A DNA stretch of 64,000 bases, taken from the NCBI RefSeq assembly GCF_013426975.1, contig NZ_JACCPY010000020.1:1-64000 (forward strand), written 5' to 3'. The position numbers and the translations under genes were made by a program. The notes beneath the pieces were generated by a model. It saw only the letters and a program-made list of their open reading frames with translations. It was not told the DNA's origin and made no database searches. The stretch comes from Sphaerotilus sulfidivorans (GTDB lineage Bacteria > Pseudomonadota > Gammaproteobacteria > Burkholderiales > Burkholderiaceae_C). Every line of letters begins with the position of its first letter. The first letter of the stretch is position 1. Shown piece by piece: positions 17,930-30,631 of this stretch.

Positions 17930-20900
17930 ATGCAGCTGCCCCAGATCGCCCCCGGAAAACGCTTTACCGTTCCCCGCCCGACCGGCTCGGCCGACGCGCT
18001 GCTGCTGGCGCGCTTCGCCGAGCGGCAGGCCGGGCAGAAGAAGGTGCTGGCCGTCATCACCGCCGAGCCCGCCGACGTGCAGCGCCTGCCCGACGAGCTG
18101 GCCTTCTTCGCACCCGGCCTGCGGGTGGCCGTCTTTCCCGACTGGGAGACGCTGCCCTGGGACAGCTTCAGCCCGCACCAGGACCTGATCTCCGAGCGTC
18201 TGGCCACGCTGTGGCGCATCCACTCCGGCGAGGTCGACGTGGTGCTGCTGCCGGCCACCACCGCCCTCACCCGGCTGGCGCCGCCGGCCTTCCTCGCCGG
18301 CTACACCTTCCATTTCAAGAAGGGCCAGAAGCTCGACGAGGCGGGCCTGAAGGCGCAGCTCACGCTGGCGGGCTACCAGCATGTCAGCCAGGTGGTGTCG
18401 CCGGGCGAGTACGCGGTGCGCGGCGGCCTGATCGACCTCTACCCGATGGGCTCGGCCGTGCCCTACCGGGTCGACCTGTTCGACGACGAGGTCGACTCGA
18501 TCCGTGTCTTCGACCCCGACAGCCAGCGCAGCCTCTACCCGGTGCCGGAGGTGCGGCTGCTGCCCGGGCGCGAGTTCCCGATGGACGAGCGCGCCCGCCA
18601 GGACTTCCGCGCCCGCTGGCGCGAGCGCATGGACGGCGACCCGAGCAAGGCGCGGCTGTACAAGGACATCGCGCAAGGCATCGCCGGCGGCGGCATCGAG
18701 TACTTCCTGACGCTGTTTTTCGACGAGCCGGGGACGATCTTCGACTACCTGGGCGACGGCGCGGTGCTGGCCCTGCACGGCGAGGTGGGCGAGGCGATCG
18801 AGCGCTTCCATGCCGAGACGCGCGAGCGCCACCGGCTGATGCAGCTCGACCCCGAGCGGCCGATCCTGCCGCCCGAGGAGGTCTTCCTGCGTCAGGAGGA
18901 CTTCTTCCAGCACTGCAACCGCCACGCGCAGCTCTCGGTGCGCGGCGCCGAGCCGGTCGAGTGGGCGCGGCCCCTGCCGGACCTGAGCATCGACCGCAAG
19001 GGCCAGGACCCGCTGCACCGGCTGGAGGCGCACCTGGCGCGGCTGAGGAACGAGACCGGCGGCGCGCGCCTGCTGCTGGTGGCCGAGTCGGCCGGCCGGC
19101 GCGAGAGCCTGCTGGAGCTGCTGCGCGACCACCGGCTGGAGCCGCCGGCGGTGGACTCGCTCGCCGCCTTCCTGGCCAGCGACCACCGCTACGCAATCAC
19201 CACCGCGCCGCTGTCGTCCGGCTTCATCTGGACCGACGCCGGCCCCGGCGGCGCGGTGCAGATCGTCACCGAGACCGAACTCTTCGACAGCGCGCCCACC
19301 ACCCGGCGCCGGCGCCGCCAGGAGGCCACCAGCGATGTCGACGCGCTGATCAAGGACCTCTCCGAGCTGAAGATCGGCGATCCGGTGGTGCATTCCAGCC
19401 ACGGCATCGGCCGCTACCAGGGGCTGGTCAGCATCGATCTGGGCGAGGGCCCGACCGAGTTCCTCTTCCTGGAATACGCCGACAAGGCCACGCTCTATGT
19501 GCCGGTCTCGCAGCTGCAGCTGATCAGCCGCTACACCGGCGTGAGCGCCGACGAGGCGCCGCTGCACAGGCTCGGCTCCGGCCAGTGGGAGAAGGCCCGG
19601 CGCAAGGCCGCCGAGCAGGTGCGCGACGCCGCCGCCGAGCTGCTCAACCTCTACGCCCGCCGCGCCGCGCGCGAGGGCTTCGCCTTCCGCTACTCGCCGC
19701 AGGACTACGAGGCCTTCGCCACCAGCTTCGGCTTCGAGGAGACGCCCGACCAGGCTGCGGCCATCCACGCGGTCATCCAGGACATGATCAGCCCGCGGCC
19801 GATGGACCGGCTGGTGTGCGGCGACGTCGGCTTCGGCAAGACCGAGGTGGCGCTGCGCGCGGCCTTCGTGGCCGTCACCGGCGGCAAGCAGGTCGCACTG
19901 CTGGCGCCGACCACGCTGCTGGCCGAGCAGCACTACCAGACGATCGCCGACCGCTTCGCGCCCTGGCCGGTCAAGGTGGCCGAGATGAGCCGCTTCCGCT
20001 CGCCCAAGGAGGTCAAGGCGGCGATGGAGGGGCTGGCCGCCGGCACCATCGACATCGTCGTGGGCACCCACAAGCTGCTCAGCCCGGAGACGAAGTTCAA
20101 GAACCTGGGCCTGCTGATCATCGACGAGGAGCACCGCTTCGGGGTGCGCCACAAGGAGCAGATGAAGGCGCTGCGCGCCGAGGTCGACGTGCTGACGCTG
20201 ACCGCCACCCCGATTCCGCGCACGCTGGGCATGGCGCTGGAGGGCCTGCGCGACCTGTCGGTGATCGCCACCGCGCCGCAGCGCCGGCTGGCGATCAAGA
20301 CCTTCGTGCGCAACGAGAACAAGGGCACCATCCGCGAGGCGGTGCTGCGCGAATTGAAGCGCGGCGGCCAGGTCTATTTCCTGCACAACGAGGTCGAGAC
20401 GATCGAGAACCGGCGCCAGGCGCTGCAGGAGCTGATTCCCGAGGCGCGCATCGGCGTCGCGCACGGCCAGATGCCCGAGCGCGAGCTGGAGAAGGTCATG
20501 CGCGACTTCGTCGCCCAGCGCCACAACCTGCTGCTGTGCTCGACCATCATCGAGACCGGCATCGACGTGCCCACCGCCAACACCATCGTGATGAGCCGCG
20601 CCGACAAGTTCGGCCTGGCGCAGCTGCACCAGCTGCGTGGCCGGGTCGGCCGCAGCCACCACCAGGCCTACGCCTACCTGCTGGTGCCCGACATCGAGGG
20701 CCTGACCAAGCAGGCGCAGCAGCGGCTGGACGCGATCCAGAGCATGGAGGAGCTGGGCTCGGGCTTCTACCTGGCCATGCACGACCTGGAGATCCGCGGC
20801 GCCGGCGAGGTGCTGGGCGACAGCCAGAGCGGCAACATGATGGAGGTCGGCTTCCAGCTCTACAACGAGATGCTGGCCGAGGCGGTGCGTGCGCTGAAGG

Positions 20901-21391
20901 CCGGCAAGGAGCCCGACCTGCTCTCACCCACCGGCTTCTTCGGTGGCACCACCGAGGTCAACCTGCACGCGCCGGCGCTGCTGCCCGACAGCTACTGCCC
21001 GGACGTGCAGGTGCGGCTGAACCTCTACAAGCGCCTGGCCACCGCCGACCGGCTGGACAAGATCGACGCGATGCTCGAGGAATGCGTCGACCGCTTCGGC
21101 AAGCTGCCGGCGCAGGGCCAGGCGCTGTTCGACCTGCACCGGCTGCGGGTGCAGGCGCGGCCCTATGGCATCCAGAAGATCGACGCCGGCCCGGCAGTGA
21201 TGAACATCCACTTCCGCCCCAACCCGCCGATCGACCCGATGCGCATCATCGAGCTGGTGCAGAAGAACCGCAGCGTCAAGCTCGCCGGCAACGACAAGCT
21301 GCGCATCGAGCGGGCCTACCCGGACGCGAAGGACCGCGCGCAGTATGTGCGCGACGTGCTGCGGGCGCTGGGGCAGCCGCTCGGCGCGTGA
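17930..21391 (+). CDS. mfd: Transcription-repair coupling factor Mfd
   Basis: Mfd pushes stalled RNA polymerase off damaged DNA and recruits UvrA. The 1153-residue product has the UvrB-like N-terminal module (about 1-350), an RNA-polymerase-interacting CarD-like domain (LKIGDPVVHSSHGIGRYQGL, about 484-503), an SF2 translocase (CGDVGFGKTEVALRAA Walker A, IIDEEHRFGVRHKE, TLTATPIPRTL, QLRGRVGRSHHQAYAYLL), and a C-terminal TRCF domain. Length and motif order are normal. It stands alone, downstream of the nitrobindin-like gene. Confidence 0.97.
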   Translation: MQLPQIAPGKRFTVPRPTGSADALLLARFAERQAGQKKVLAVITAEPADVQRLPDELAFFAPGLRVAVFPDWETLPWDSFSPHQDLISERLATLWRIHSGEVDVVLLPATTALTRLAPPAFLAGYTFHFKKGQKLDEAGLKAQLTLAGYQHVSQVVSPGEYAVRGGLIDLYPMGSAVPYRVDLFDDEVDSIRVFDPDSQRSLYPVPEVRLLPGREFPMDERARQDFRARWRERMDGDPSKARLYKDIAQGIAGGGIEYFLTLFFDEPGTIFDYLGDGAVLALHGEVGEAIERFHAETRERHRLMQLDPERPILPPEEVFLRQEDFFQHCNRHAQLSVRGAEPVEWARPLPDLSIDRKGQDPLHRLEAHLARLRNETGGARLLLVAESAGRRESLLELLRDHRLEPPAVDSLAAFLASDHRYAITTAPLSSGFIWTDAGPGGAVQIVTETELFDSAPTTRRRRRQEATSDVDALIKDLSELKIGDPVVHSSHGIGRYQGLVSIDLGEGPTEFLFLEYADKATLYVPVSQLQLISRYTGVSADEAPLHRLGSGQWEKARRKAAEQVRDAAAELLNLYARRAAREGFAFRYSPQDYEAFATSFGFEETPDQAAAIHAVIQDMISPRPMDRLVCGDVGFGKTEVALRAAFVAVTGGKQVALLAPTTLLAEQHYQTIADRFAPWPVKVAEMSRFRSPKEVKAAMEGLAAGTIDIVVGTHKLLSPETKFKNLGLLIIDEEHRFGVRHKEQMKALRAEVDVLTLTATPIPRTLGMALEGLRDLSVIATAPQRRLAIKTFVRNENKGTIREAVLRELKRGGQVYFLHNEVETIENRRQALQELIPEARIGVAHGQMPERELEKVMRDFVAQRHNLLLCSTIIETGIDVPTANTIVMSRADKFGLAQLHQLRGRVGRSHHQAYAYLLVPDIEGLTKQAQQRLDAIQSMEELGSGFYLAMHDLEIRGAGEVLGDSQSGNMMEVGFQLYNEMLAEAVRALKAGKEPDLLSPTGFFGGTTEVNLHAPALLPDSYCPDVQVRLNLYKRLATADRLDKIDAMLEECVDRFGKLPAQGQALFDLHRLRVQARPYGIQKIDAGPAVMNIHFRPNPPIDPMRIIELVQKNRSVKLAGNDKLRIERAYPDAKDRAQYVRDVLRALGQPLGA

Positions 21392-21438
21392 TCGAAGCCC
21401 ACCGCAGCACGCCCGCTGCGCCCCGCCCGCCATCCCGC

Positions 21439-21466
21439 GTGGGTGCCCGCCTGCGCGGGCGTGACG
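21439..21466. repeat. REP-like palindrome between mfd and the patatin gene
   Basis: GCCCGC (21445-21450), a CTGC loop and GCGGGC (21455-21460) are followed by GTGACGG. The tail and stem resemble two other places in the window (33971-33995 and 41201-41280), suggesting one dispersed intergenic repeat family. It sits between two convergent genes and may serve as a terminator. Confidence 0.5.
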
Positions 21467-21486
21467 GCAGGGGCGGGCCGCAGCCT

Positions 21487-22761
21487 CTACGCCATCCGCA
21501 TCCGCCCGGTCGTCGAGGCCGAGGCGGTCGGGAAGACCAGCCGCGAGCGCAGTTCCCGGTAGTCCTCCCAGTCGAAACCCTCGAGAAAGTCCACCGCCCG
21601 GGCGGCGCCTTCGCGGAACAGCTCGGCGCGGGTGCGGTCGTCCATGCTGAAGTCCAGCCAGTTCACGTCGCGGCAGGCGATGTGCTGCACCAGCTGGCGG
21701 TAGTCGTGGTTGTTCGACAGGAAGTCGTAGTCCAGCGCATGGCGGGCCGAGTCGAAGACCGCGCCGAACAGGCTCAGCGGCCCGTCGATGCGGCGCCGGC
21801 GCTCATCCTGCTGCAGCTTCACGCCGAAGGTCGGCCGGGTCGGAATGCGGCTGTAGTTGTGGAAGAGATGGATCGGGAAGTTCGAGATCACCCCGCCGTC
21901 GACGAAGATGCCCTGCGCCGGCAGCCCTCCCTCCTGAGCGGCGTCATAGCCGACCGCGTCGCGCCAGCGCCGCACCGCACCGTCGTCCTGCGGCACGCTC
22001 AGGCGCAGCGGCTCGAAGAAGAAGGGAATCGACATCGACGCCCGCGCGAACAGCGCCGGATCGGCCCGCGCCGGGTCGGCGAAGTACAGCGCCGCATGGT
22101 CGGGAAAGACCACCTTGCTCTCGGAGGCCACATCGGCGGCGACGATCGCCAGCCGCCCGCGCGCCTCGTGCGGCTCGAGCAGCCGGTTCTGGCGCCGGTT
22201 CCACAGCCCCGGCGGCGACTCGGCCAGGCGCGCCTGCAACGCCTCGAGCGTGCTCACGCCCTCGCGCGCCAGCACGCCGTGGATCCAGTCCTGGAAGACC
22301 GCGCCCGGGTTGAGCCCGAGCCGCGCCTTCAGCAGGCGGCGCACCCGCCAGGCCCGCCAGGCCAGCCGCCAGGGGCTGGGGTCGGGCTCCAGCGCCGCAT
22401 CGATCAGCCGGCGGCTGCGGCGCCCGCCGTCGACGAAGCCGCGAAAGTCCAGCGCCGCCAGATCCTGCAGCAGCTGCGGCCCCTTGGCCTGGGCCGGCGG
22501 CCCCAGCGCCGCCAGCAGCAGCGCGTTGATCGAGCCGGCCGAGGTGCCGCCCAGCCCCAGGAAGCGCAGCCCCGCCTGCTCCAGCGCCCAGGTGTAGCCC
22601 ACCAGCGCGATGCCGAGCATGCCGCCGCCCTCCATCACCAGATCCACATACTGGTGGCCTTGCCCGTCGACCAGATCGCTGAAGCGCCTGTCGCGCAGGC
22701 GCTCCAGCCGCGGCATCAGCGCCTGCAGCGACGGATGACGGATCAGCGCATCGATGTTCAT
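21487..22761 (-). CDS. Patatin-like phospholipase
   Basis: It is a serine lipid acyl hydrolase with a Ser-Asp dyad. The 424-residue product has the oxyanion motif EGGGMLGIALVG (about 44-55), the nucleophile motif GGTSAGSINALLLAAL (about 71-86) and the catalytic Asp in VDGGVISNFPIHLF. No signal peptide is visible, so it is probably cytosolic or peripheral. Its role (membrane turnover, storage lipid or effector) is unknown. It is flanked by a REP-like repeat and the paa cluster. Confidence 0.88.
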   Translation of the reverse strand: MNIDALIRHPSLQALMPRLERLRDRRFSDLVDGQGHQYVDLVMEGGGMLGIALVGYTWALEQAGLRFLGLGGTSAGSINALLLAALGPPAQAKGPQLLQDLAALDFRGFVDGGRRSRRLIDAALEPDPSPWRLAWRAWRVRRLLKARLGLNPGAVFQDWIHGVLAREGVSTLEALQARLAESPPGLWNRRQNRLLEPHEARGRLAIVAADVASESKVVFPDHAALYFADPARADPALFARASMSIPFFFEPLRLSVPQDDGAVRRWRDAVGYDAAQEGGLPAQGIFVDGGVISNFPIHLFHNYSRIPTRPTFGVKLQQDERRRRIDGPLSLFGAVFDSARHALDYDFLSNNHDYRQLVQHIACRDVNWLDFSMDDRTRAELFREGAARAVDFLEGFDWEDYRELRSRLVFPTASASTTGRMRMA

Positions 22762-22886
22762 GGCCTGTTTCTCCCCCCGGAGATGGCACGGAGTGCCTCA
22801 GGCGCGCAGTATCGCCCGCGGACAGGGCTGGCACATCCTCGGGATGGAGGATGCGGGGAACGACTGCCGCCCCGCCCGCCGCGCCC

Positions 22887-24938
<2,052 letters not shown>

Positions 24939-24951
24939 GGTCGGCCCCGGC

Positions 24952-26111
<1,160 letters not shown>

Positions 26112-26115
<4 letters not shown>

Positions 26116-26738
26116 GGTGTGTCTCCTCTGGGGGGTGGGGCGGGCACGCTCACATGCGGCAGCCCGCCAAGAAAGAGATCGGCGACGATCGGGGCCATCG
26201 CCTCGTGGTCCAGCGAGCCGTCGGGCCGCAGCCAGGTGAACATCCAGTTGATCATCCCGAACAGCAGCATCGACACCGGCACCGCCAGCCGCGCCGCGTC
26301 CAGGTCCGGGCGCAGTTCGCCCAGCGCGCGCGCGAAGCCGTCGACCACCCGGCGCTCGGTCACCAGGATGCGCTCGCGGTCGGCTTCTTCCAGGAAGCGC
26401 ACATCCTCGGTCAGCACCCGGTGCGCGTTCTGCGCGCCGGCATATTCCTGCACGAAGCGGATGATCAGCCGGTGCAGGCGCGGCCGCGCCGGCAGGCCCT
26501 CGGCCTCGATCTCGGCCACCAGCTCGGCCAGCCGGCCGACATGGCCCTCGGCGATCTGCACCAGCAGCGCGTACTTGTCGCGGTAGTAGTGGTAGAGCGT
26601 CGGCTTGGACAGGCCGCAGGCCTCGGCCAGCTGGTTCATCGAGGTGGCGGGATAGCCGCGCCGCGCGAACAGGTCGGCGGCATGGGCGAGGATCATCTCG
26701 CGCTGGTCGTCATAGGCGGGGGAGCGGGTACGGGCCAC
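26112..26738 (-). CDS. TetR-family regulator of the phenylacetate cluster (PaaR-like)
   Basis: In beta-proteobacteria PaaR represses paa genes until phenylacetyl-CoA appears. The 208-residue product has an N-terminal helix-turn-helix (ILAHAADLFARRGYPATSMN, then LAEACGLSKPTLYHYYRDKY) and a ligand-binding C-terminal half. A quasi-palindrome ACCGACCGTTCGGT before paaG fits a TetR operator. The gene lies inside the operon, 54 bases after paaE, so it may autoregulate. Confidence 0.85.
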
Positions 26739-26792
26739 GGGATCAGGATGCGTCGGGGGTCGGGCGTCGGTCGGGGCGCGTCGCGGCGGGGC

Positions 26793-27884
26793 TCAGCGCT
26801 CGTCGAAGGACAGCACGACCCGGGGGGTCAGCGGATGCGACTGGCAGGTCAGCACGAAGCCGGCGGCCACCTCGTGGGCCTCGAGCGAGAAGTTGCGATC
26901 CATGCGCACCTGCCCCTCGAGCACGCGGGCCCGGCAGGTGCAGCATACCCCGGACTTGCAGGAATACGGCACGTCCAGCCCGGCGCGCGCGGCCGCCTCC
27001 AGCAGGCTGGCGTCGCCGGCGCGGAACTCGATCTCGCGGCGCAGGCCGTCGCGCACGATGCTCACCGTCGCCTGCGGCGCGTCGCCCGGCAGCACCGGAT
27101 GCAGCTGCGCCGGCGACTGGCCGCGCTGCGCCTCCGGCACGCCGAAGCGCTCGACATGCAGACGCTCGGGCGCCACGCCGGCGGCCTTCAGCCCGGCCTC
27201 GACGGTGTCGTTGAAGCTGTGCGGGCCGCAGACGAAGGCCTGATCGATCCGGTCCGCCGGCACCACGGTGCGCAGCAGCAGCGCCAGCTTGGCCTCGTCC
27301 AGCCGGCCGGCGTTGAGCGGCGTGTCCACCGGCTCGACCGAGAAGACGGGGTGCAGCGCCAGCCGGGTCAGGAAGCGGTTCTTCAGGTCCTCGAGTTCCT
27401 CGCGGAACATCGTCGAGCGCAGCGAGCGGTTGGCATAGACCAGCGTGAAGCGGCTGGCCGGCTCGGTCTCCAGCACCGTCTTCAGGATCGACAGGATCGG
27501 CGTGATGCCGCTGCCGGCCGCAAAGCCGACGACATGGCGCGCCGCGCCCTCGGCCGCCGGCGCGGGCAGCGTGAAATGGCCCTGCGGCGGAAAGACCTGC
27601 AGCGTGTCGCCGGCCTTCAGCCGCGTGCCGATCCAGTTCGAGAAGCGCCCGCCGGGCACCCGGCGCACGCCCACCCGCAGCACGCCGTCCCGCGGCGCGG
27701 CGCAGATCGAGTAGGAGCGGCGCAGGTCCTCGCCGCCCACCTCGGCACGCAGCGTCAGGTACTGGCCGGCCTGGAAGCGGAAGGTCTCGGCCAGCGTCTC
27801 GGGCAGCTCGAAGCTCAGCAGCACCGCCTCGTCGGTGTCGGGGCGGACCTCGCGGACGGTGAGTTCGTGGAAATGCAGGCTCAT
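26793..27884 (-). CDS. paaE: Phenylacetyl-CoA epoxidase reductase subunit PaaE
   Basis: PaaE passes electrons from NADPH to the PaaABC epoxidase. The 363-residue product has an FAD domain (about 1-105; RRSYSICAAP), an NAD(P)-binding domain (about 115-240; VVGFAAGSGITPILSILK) and a C-terminal plant-type 2Fe-2S ferredoxin (YSCKSGVCCTCRARVLEG, with a later cysteine in FVLTCQSHP). All four cluster cysteines are present. It lies 22 bases after paaD. Confidence 0.94.
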   Translation of the reverse strand: MSLHFHELTVREVRPDTDEAVLLSFELPETLAETFRFQAGQYLTLRAEVGGEDLRRSYSICAAPRDGVLRVGVRRVPGGRFSNWIGTRLKAGDTLQVFPPQGHFTLPAPAAEGAARHVVGFAAGSGITPILSILKTVLETEPASRFTLVYANRSLRSTMFREELEDLKNRFLTRLALHPVFSVEPVDTPLNAGRLDEAKLALLLRTVVPADRIDQAFVCGPHSFNDTVEAGLKAAGVAPERLHVERFGVPEAQRGQSPAQLHPVLPGDAPQATVSIVRDGLRREIEFRAGDASLLEAAARAGLDVPYSCKSGVCCTCRARVLEGQVRMDRNFSLEAHEVAAGFVLTCQSHPLTPRVVLSFDER

Positions 27885-27906
27885 GATGTCGGGATCCGGT
27901 TCGGAT

Positions 27907-28446
27907 TCAGATCGGCTTGAAGTGCTCGAAGGGCTCGCGGCAGGCCAGGCAGCGCCACAGCGACTTGCAGGCGGTCGAGCCGAAGGCCGACAGCCTCTCG
28001 GTGCGCGGGCTGTCGCAGCGCGGGCAGGACGGATCGGCCGACGCCGCCGGCGCGGACGCGGACGTGCGGCGATGCAGCCGCACCGGCACGCCCTCGCCGG
28101 CCGCCACCGGCCCCGGCGGCGCGATGCCGTACTCGCGCAGGCGCTGGCGGCCCTGTTCGCTGATCCAGTCGGTGGTCCAGGCCGGCGCGCGGCGCAGCGT
28201 GACCGCGAAGGGCGCCAGGCCCGCGGCCTCCAGCGCCTCGGCGACGCTGGCCGAGATCACCTCGGTGGCCGGGCAGCCGCTGTAGGTGGGCGTGAGCACC
28301 ACCTCCAGCGCGCCCTCCGCGTCCAGACGCACCTCGCGGACGATGCCGAGATCGCGCAGCGTCAGCACCGGGATCTCCGGATCGGGCACCGGGTCGATCG
28401 CCTGCCACGCCGCCTCGATGCGGCCGAGCACCTGCGCGCCGCACAT
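27907..28446 (-). CDS. paaD: Phenylacetate degradation protein PaaD (Fe-S assembly, MIP18/SufT-like)
   Basis: PaaD is needed for a working PaaABCE complex, probably for cluster maturation. The 179-residue product has a DUF59 domain (AIDPVPDPEIPVLTLRDLGI, TPTYSGCPATEVI, WTTDWISEQGR) and a C-terminal zinc ribbon with two cysteine pairs (CPRCDSPRTERLS and WRCLACREPFEHF). The start at 28446 shares one base with the paaC stop (TGATG); the open frame further upstream is not used. Confidence 0.92.
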   Translation of the reverse strand: MCGAQVLGRIEAAWQAIDPVPDPEIPVLTLRDLGIVREVRLDAEGALEVVLTPTYSGCPATEVISASVAEALEAAGLAPFAVTLRRAPAWTTDWISEQGRQRLREYGIAPPGPVAAGEGVPVRLHRRTSASAPAASADPSCPRCDSPRTERLSAFGSTACKSLWRCLACREPFEHFKPI

Positions 28447-29237
28447 CACCAGGCTCCGCCCGGATAGGCGCGCTGCAGATGCTGCATCTCGGCCAGCAGC
28501 CGGCCCATGTGCTCGCTGTGCACGCCGCGCCGGCCGGTGGTGACATGACTGCCCGTGGCCGGCGCACGCACGCCGGCCTCGTCCAGCAGCGCCTGCATCG
28601 CCGCATGCCAGTCCTCGCGCAGATCGGCCCAGCGCGGGCCCAGACCGCTGGCCGCCGCCGCCTCGTCGACCGCATCGGCCTCGAACAGCTCCGGCGTGTA
28701 GCGCCAGAGCCGGTCGAGCGCGTCCTGCAGCCGGCGGTGCGACTCGGGCGTGCCGTCGCCCAGGCGCACCACCCAGTCGGCCGCATGCTGCTCGTGGTAG
28801 CGCGACTCCTTCAGCGCCTTGGCGGCGATCGCGGCCAGCTCGGCGTCGCGGGAAGCCTGTAGCCGCGTCCACATCAGCCGCATCCAGGTGGCGACCGCCG
28901 CATTGCGCAGCACGGTGAAGGCGAAGTCGCCGCGCGGCAGCTCCACCAGCGTCGGGTTCAGGTAGTCGCGCTCCTCGCGCAGGAAGGCGAGCTGGTCCTC
29001 GTCGAAAGCGGCCGGTGCGCCGCGCTCGTGGCCGACCTGGCCGGCGCGGGTCAGCAGCGCACGCGCCTGGCCGATCAGGTCGAGCGCGAGGTTGGTCAGC
29101 GCGATGTCCTCCTCGAGGATGGGCGCGTGGCCGCACCACTCGCCCAGGCGCTGCGCATGGATCAGGCAGAAGTCGCCCAGGCGCAGCAGGTACTGTACCG
29201 CCGGATCGCGGCCGGGCTGGATGGAAGGCGTGCTCAT
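28446..29237 (-). CDS. paaC: Phenylacetyl-CoA epoxidase structural subunit PaaC
   Basis: PaaC is the ferritin-like partner of PaaA and stabilises the epoxidase without itself being the catalytic di-iron site. The 263-residue product has the family blocks YLLRLGDFCLIHAQRLGEWC, ALDLIGQARALL, and ALKESRYHEQHAADWVVRLG. Length is normal. It lies 16 bases after paaB. Confidence 0.94.
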   Translation of the reverse strand: MSTPSIQPGRDPAVQYLLRLGDFCLIHAQRLGEWCGHAPILEEDIALTNLALDLIGQARALLTRAGQVGHERGAPAAFDEDQLAFLREERDYLNPTLVELPRGDFAFTVLRNAAVATWMRLMWTRLQASRDAELAAIAAKALKESRYHEQHAADWVVRLGDGTPESHRRLQDALDRLWRYTPELFEADAVDEAAAASGLGPRWADLREDWHAAMQALLDEAGVRAPATGSHVTTGRRGVHSEHMGRLLAEMQHLQRAYPGGAW

Positions 29238-29253
29238 CGGTCGGTCGCTCCGC

Positions 29254-29574
29254 TCACATGTGGTTCACGGACTCGGGCAGCGCGTAGAAGGTCGGGTGGC
29301 GGTACACCTTGTCCTCCATCGGATCGAAGTAGATGTCCTTGTCGCCGGGATCGCTGGCGGTGATCTGGCTGGAGGGCACCACCCAGATGCTGGTGCCTTC
29401 CTGGCGGCGGGCATAGACCTCGCGGGCCAGCTGGATGGCCATCGCGGCATCCGGCGCATGCAGGCTGCCGCAGTGCTTGTGGTCCAGGCCCGCCTTCGGG
29501 CGGACGAAGACCTCCCACAGCGGCCATTCGTTGCGGGCGGCTTCGTGGCCGGTCGGTGCGTTCGGGGTGCTCAT
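29254..29574 (-). CDS. paaB: Phenylacetyl-CoA epoxidase small subunit PaaB
   Basis: PaaB bridges PaaAC dimers in the epoxidase complex. The 106-residue product has [20 protein letters not shown], then [37 protein letters not shown] and [14 protein letters not shown], close to the family throughout. The start at 29574 overlaps the paaA stop (ATGA), which fits equimolar translation. Confidence 0.94.
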   Translation of the reverse strand: MSTPNAPTGHEAARNEWPLWEVFVRPKAGLDHKHCGSLHAPDAAMAIQLAREVYARRQEGTSIWVVPSSQITASDPGDKDIYFDPMEDKVYRHPTFYALPESVNHM

Positions 29575-30602
29575 GCGGAAACCTTCTCCGGTTCGGTGTG
29601 CTTGCGGGCGTGGGCGAGTGCGGCCTCGCGCACCCAGGCGCCCTCTTCCCAGGCGTCGACGCGCATCTGCAGCCGCTCGCGGTTGCAGGGTCCGTCGCCG
29701 CCGACGACGCGCCAGAACTCCGCCCAGTCGATCGGGCCGAAGTCCCAGTGCTGGCGCGCCTCGTTCCACTTCAGGTCCGGGTCGGGCAGCGTGACGCCGA
29801 GCACCTCGGCCTGCGGCACGGTGGCGTCGACGAACTTCTGGCGCAGGTCGTCGTTGGAGATGCGCTTGATGCCCCAGCGCATCGACTGCGCCGAGTTCGG
29901 GCTCTGGTCGTCGGTGGGGCCGAACATCATCAGGCAGGGCCACCACCAGCGGTCCACCGCGTCCTGCACCATCGCGCGCTGCGCCTCGGTGCCCTCCTTC
30001 ATCATCACCAGCAGGCTGTCGTAGCCCTGGCGCTGGTGAAAGCTCTCCTCGCGGCAGATGCGCACCATCGCGCGCGCATAGGGCGCGTACGAACAGCGGC
30101 AGATCGGCACCTGGTTCATGATCGCCGCGCCGTCGACCAGCCAGCCGATCACGCCGATGTCGGCCCAGGTCAGCGTGGGGTAGTTGAAGATCGAGCTGTA
30201 CTTGGCACGGCCCGAATGCAGCGCGCCCAGCATCTCGTCACGGCTGGAGCCCAGTGTCTCGGCCGCAGCGTAGAGGTAGAGGCCATGGCCGCCCTCGTCC
30301 TGCACCTTGGCCATCAGGATGGCCTTGCGCTTGAGCGTGGGCGCGCGGGTGATCCAGTTGCCCTCGGGCAGCATGCCGACGATCTCCGAGTGCGCGTGCT
30401 GGCTGATCTGGCGCAGCAGCGTGCGGCGGTAGTTCTCGGGCATCCAGTCCTTGGCCTCGATGAAGCCGCCGTCGTCGATGCGCGCGTCGAAGCGCTCCTG
30501 CAGATGGCGCTCGCGCTGCATCTCCTCGACGCTGCGCACCGGGCGTGCGGCGCCCTCGCCGGGGCCGTCGCGGCCCATCGTGTCCATGGCTTGCGTGTAC
30601 AT
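29571..30602 (-). CDS. paaA: Phenylacetyl-CoA epoxidase catalytic subunit PaaA
   Basis: PaaA is the di-iron monooxygenase subunit that epoxidises the ring of phenylacetyl-CoA. The 343-residue product has two ExxH iron-binding motifs, [10 protein letters not shown] and [10 protein letters not shown], in a ferritin-like four-helix core, plus [20 protein letters not shown] near the N-terminus. The start at 30602 (MYTQAM) has AGGAG 6 bases upstream; the open frame running far upstream is not coding. It is the first gene of the epoxidase set paaABCDE. Confidence 0.95.
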   Translation of the reverse strand: MYTQAMDTMGRDGPGEGAARPVRSVEEMQRERHLQERFDARIDDGGFIEAKDWMPENYRRTLLRQISQHAHSEIVGMLPEGNWITRAPTLKRKAILMAKVQDEGGHGLYLYAAAETLGSSRDEMLGALHSGRAKYSSIFNYPTLTWADIGVIGWLVDGAAIMNQVPICRCSYAPYARAMVRICREESFHQRQGYDSLLVMMKEGTEAQRAMVQDAVDRWWWPCLMMFGPTDDQSPNSAQSMRWGIKRISNDDLRQKFVDATVPQAEVLGVTLPDPDLKWNEARQHWDFGPIDWAEFWRVVGGDGPCNRERLQMRVDAWEEGAWVREAALAHARKHTEPEKVSA

Positions 30603-30631
30603 GCTTGGCTCCTGAATGCGGAAGGGCCGCC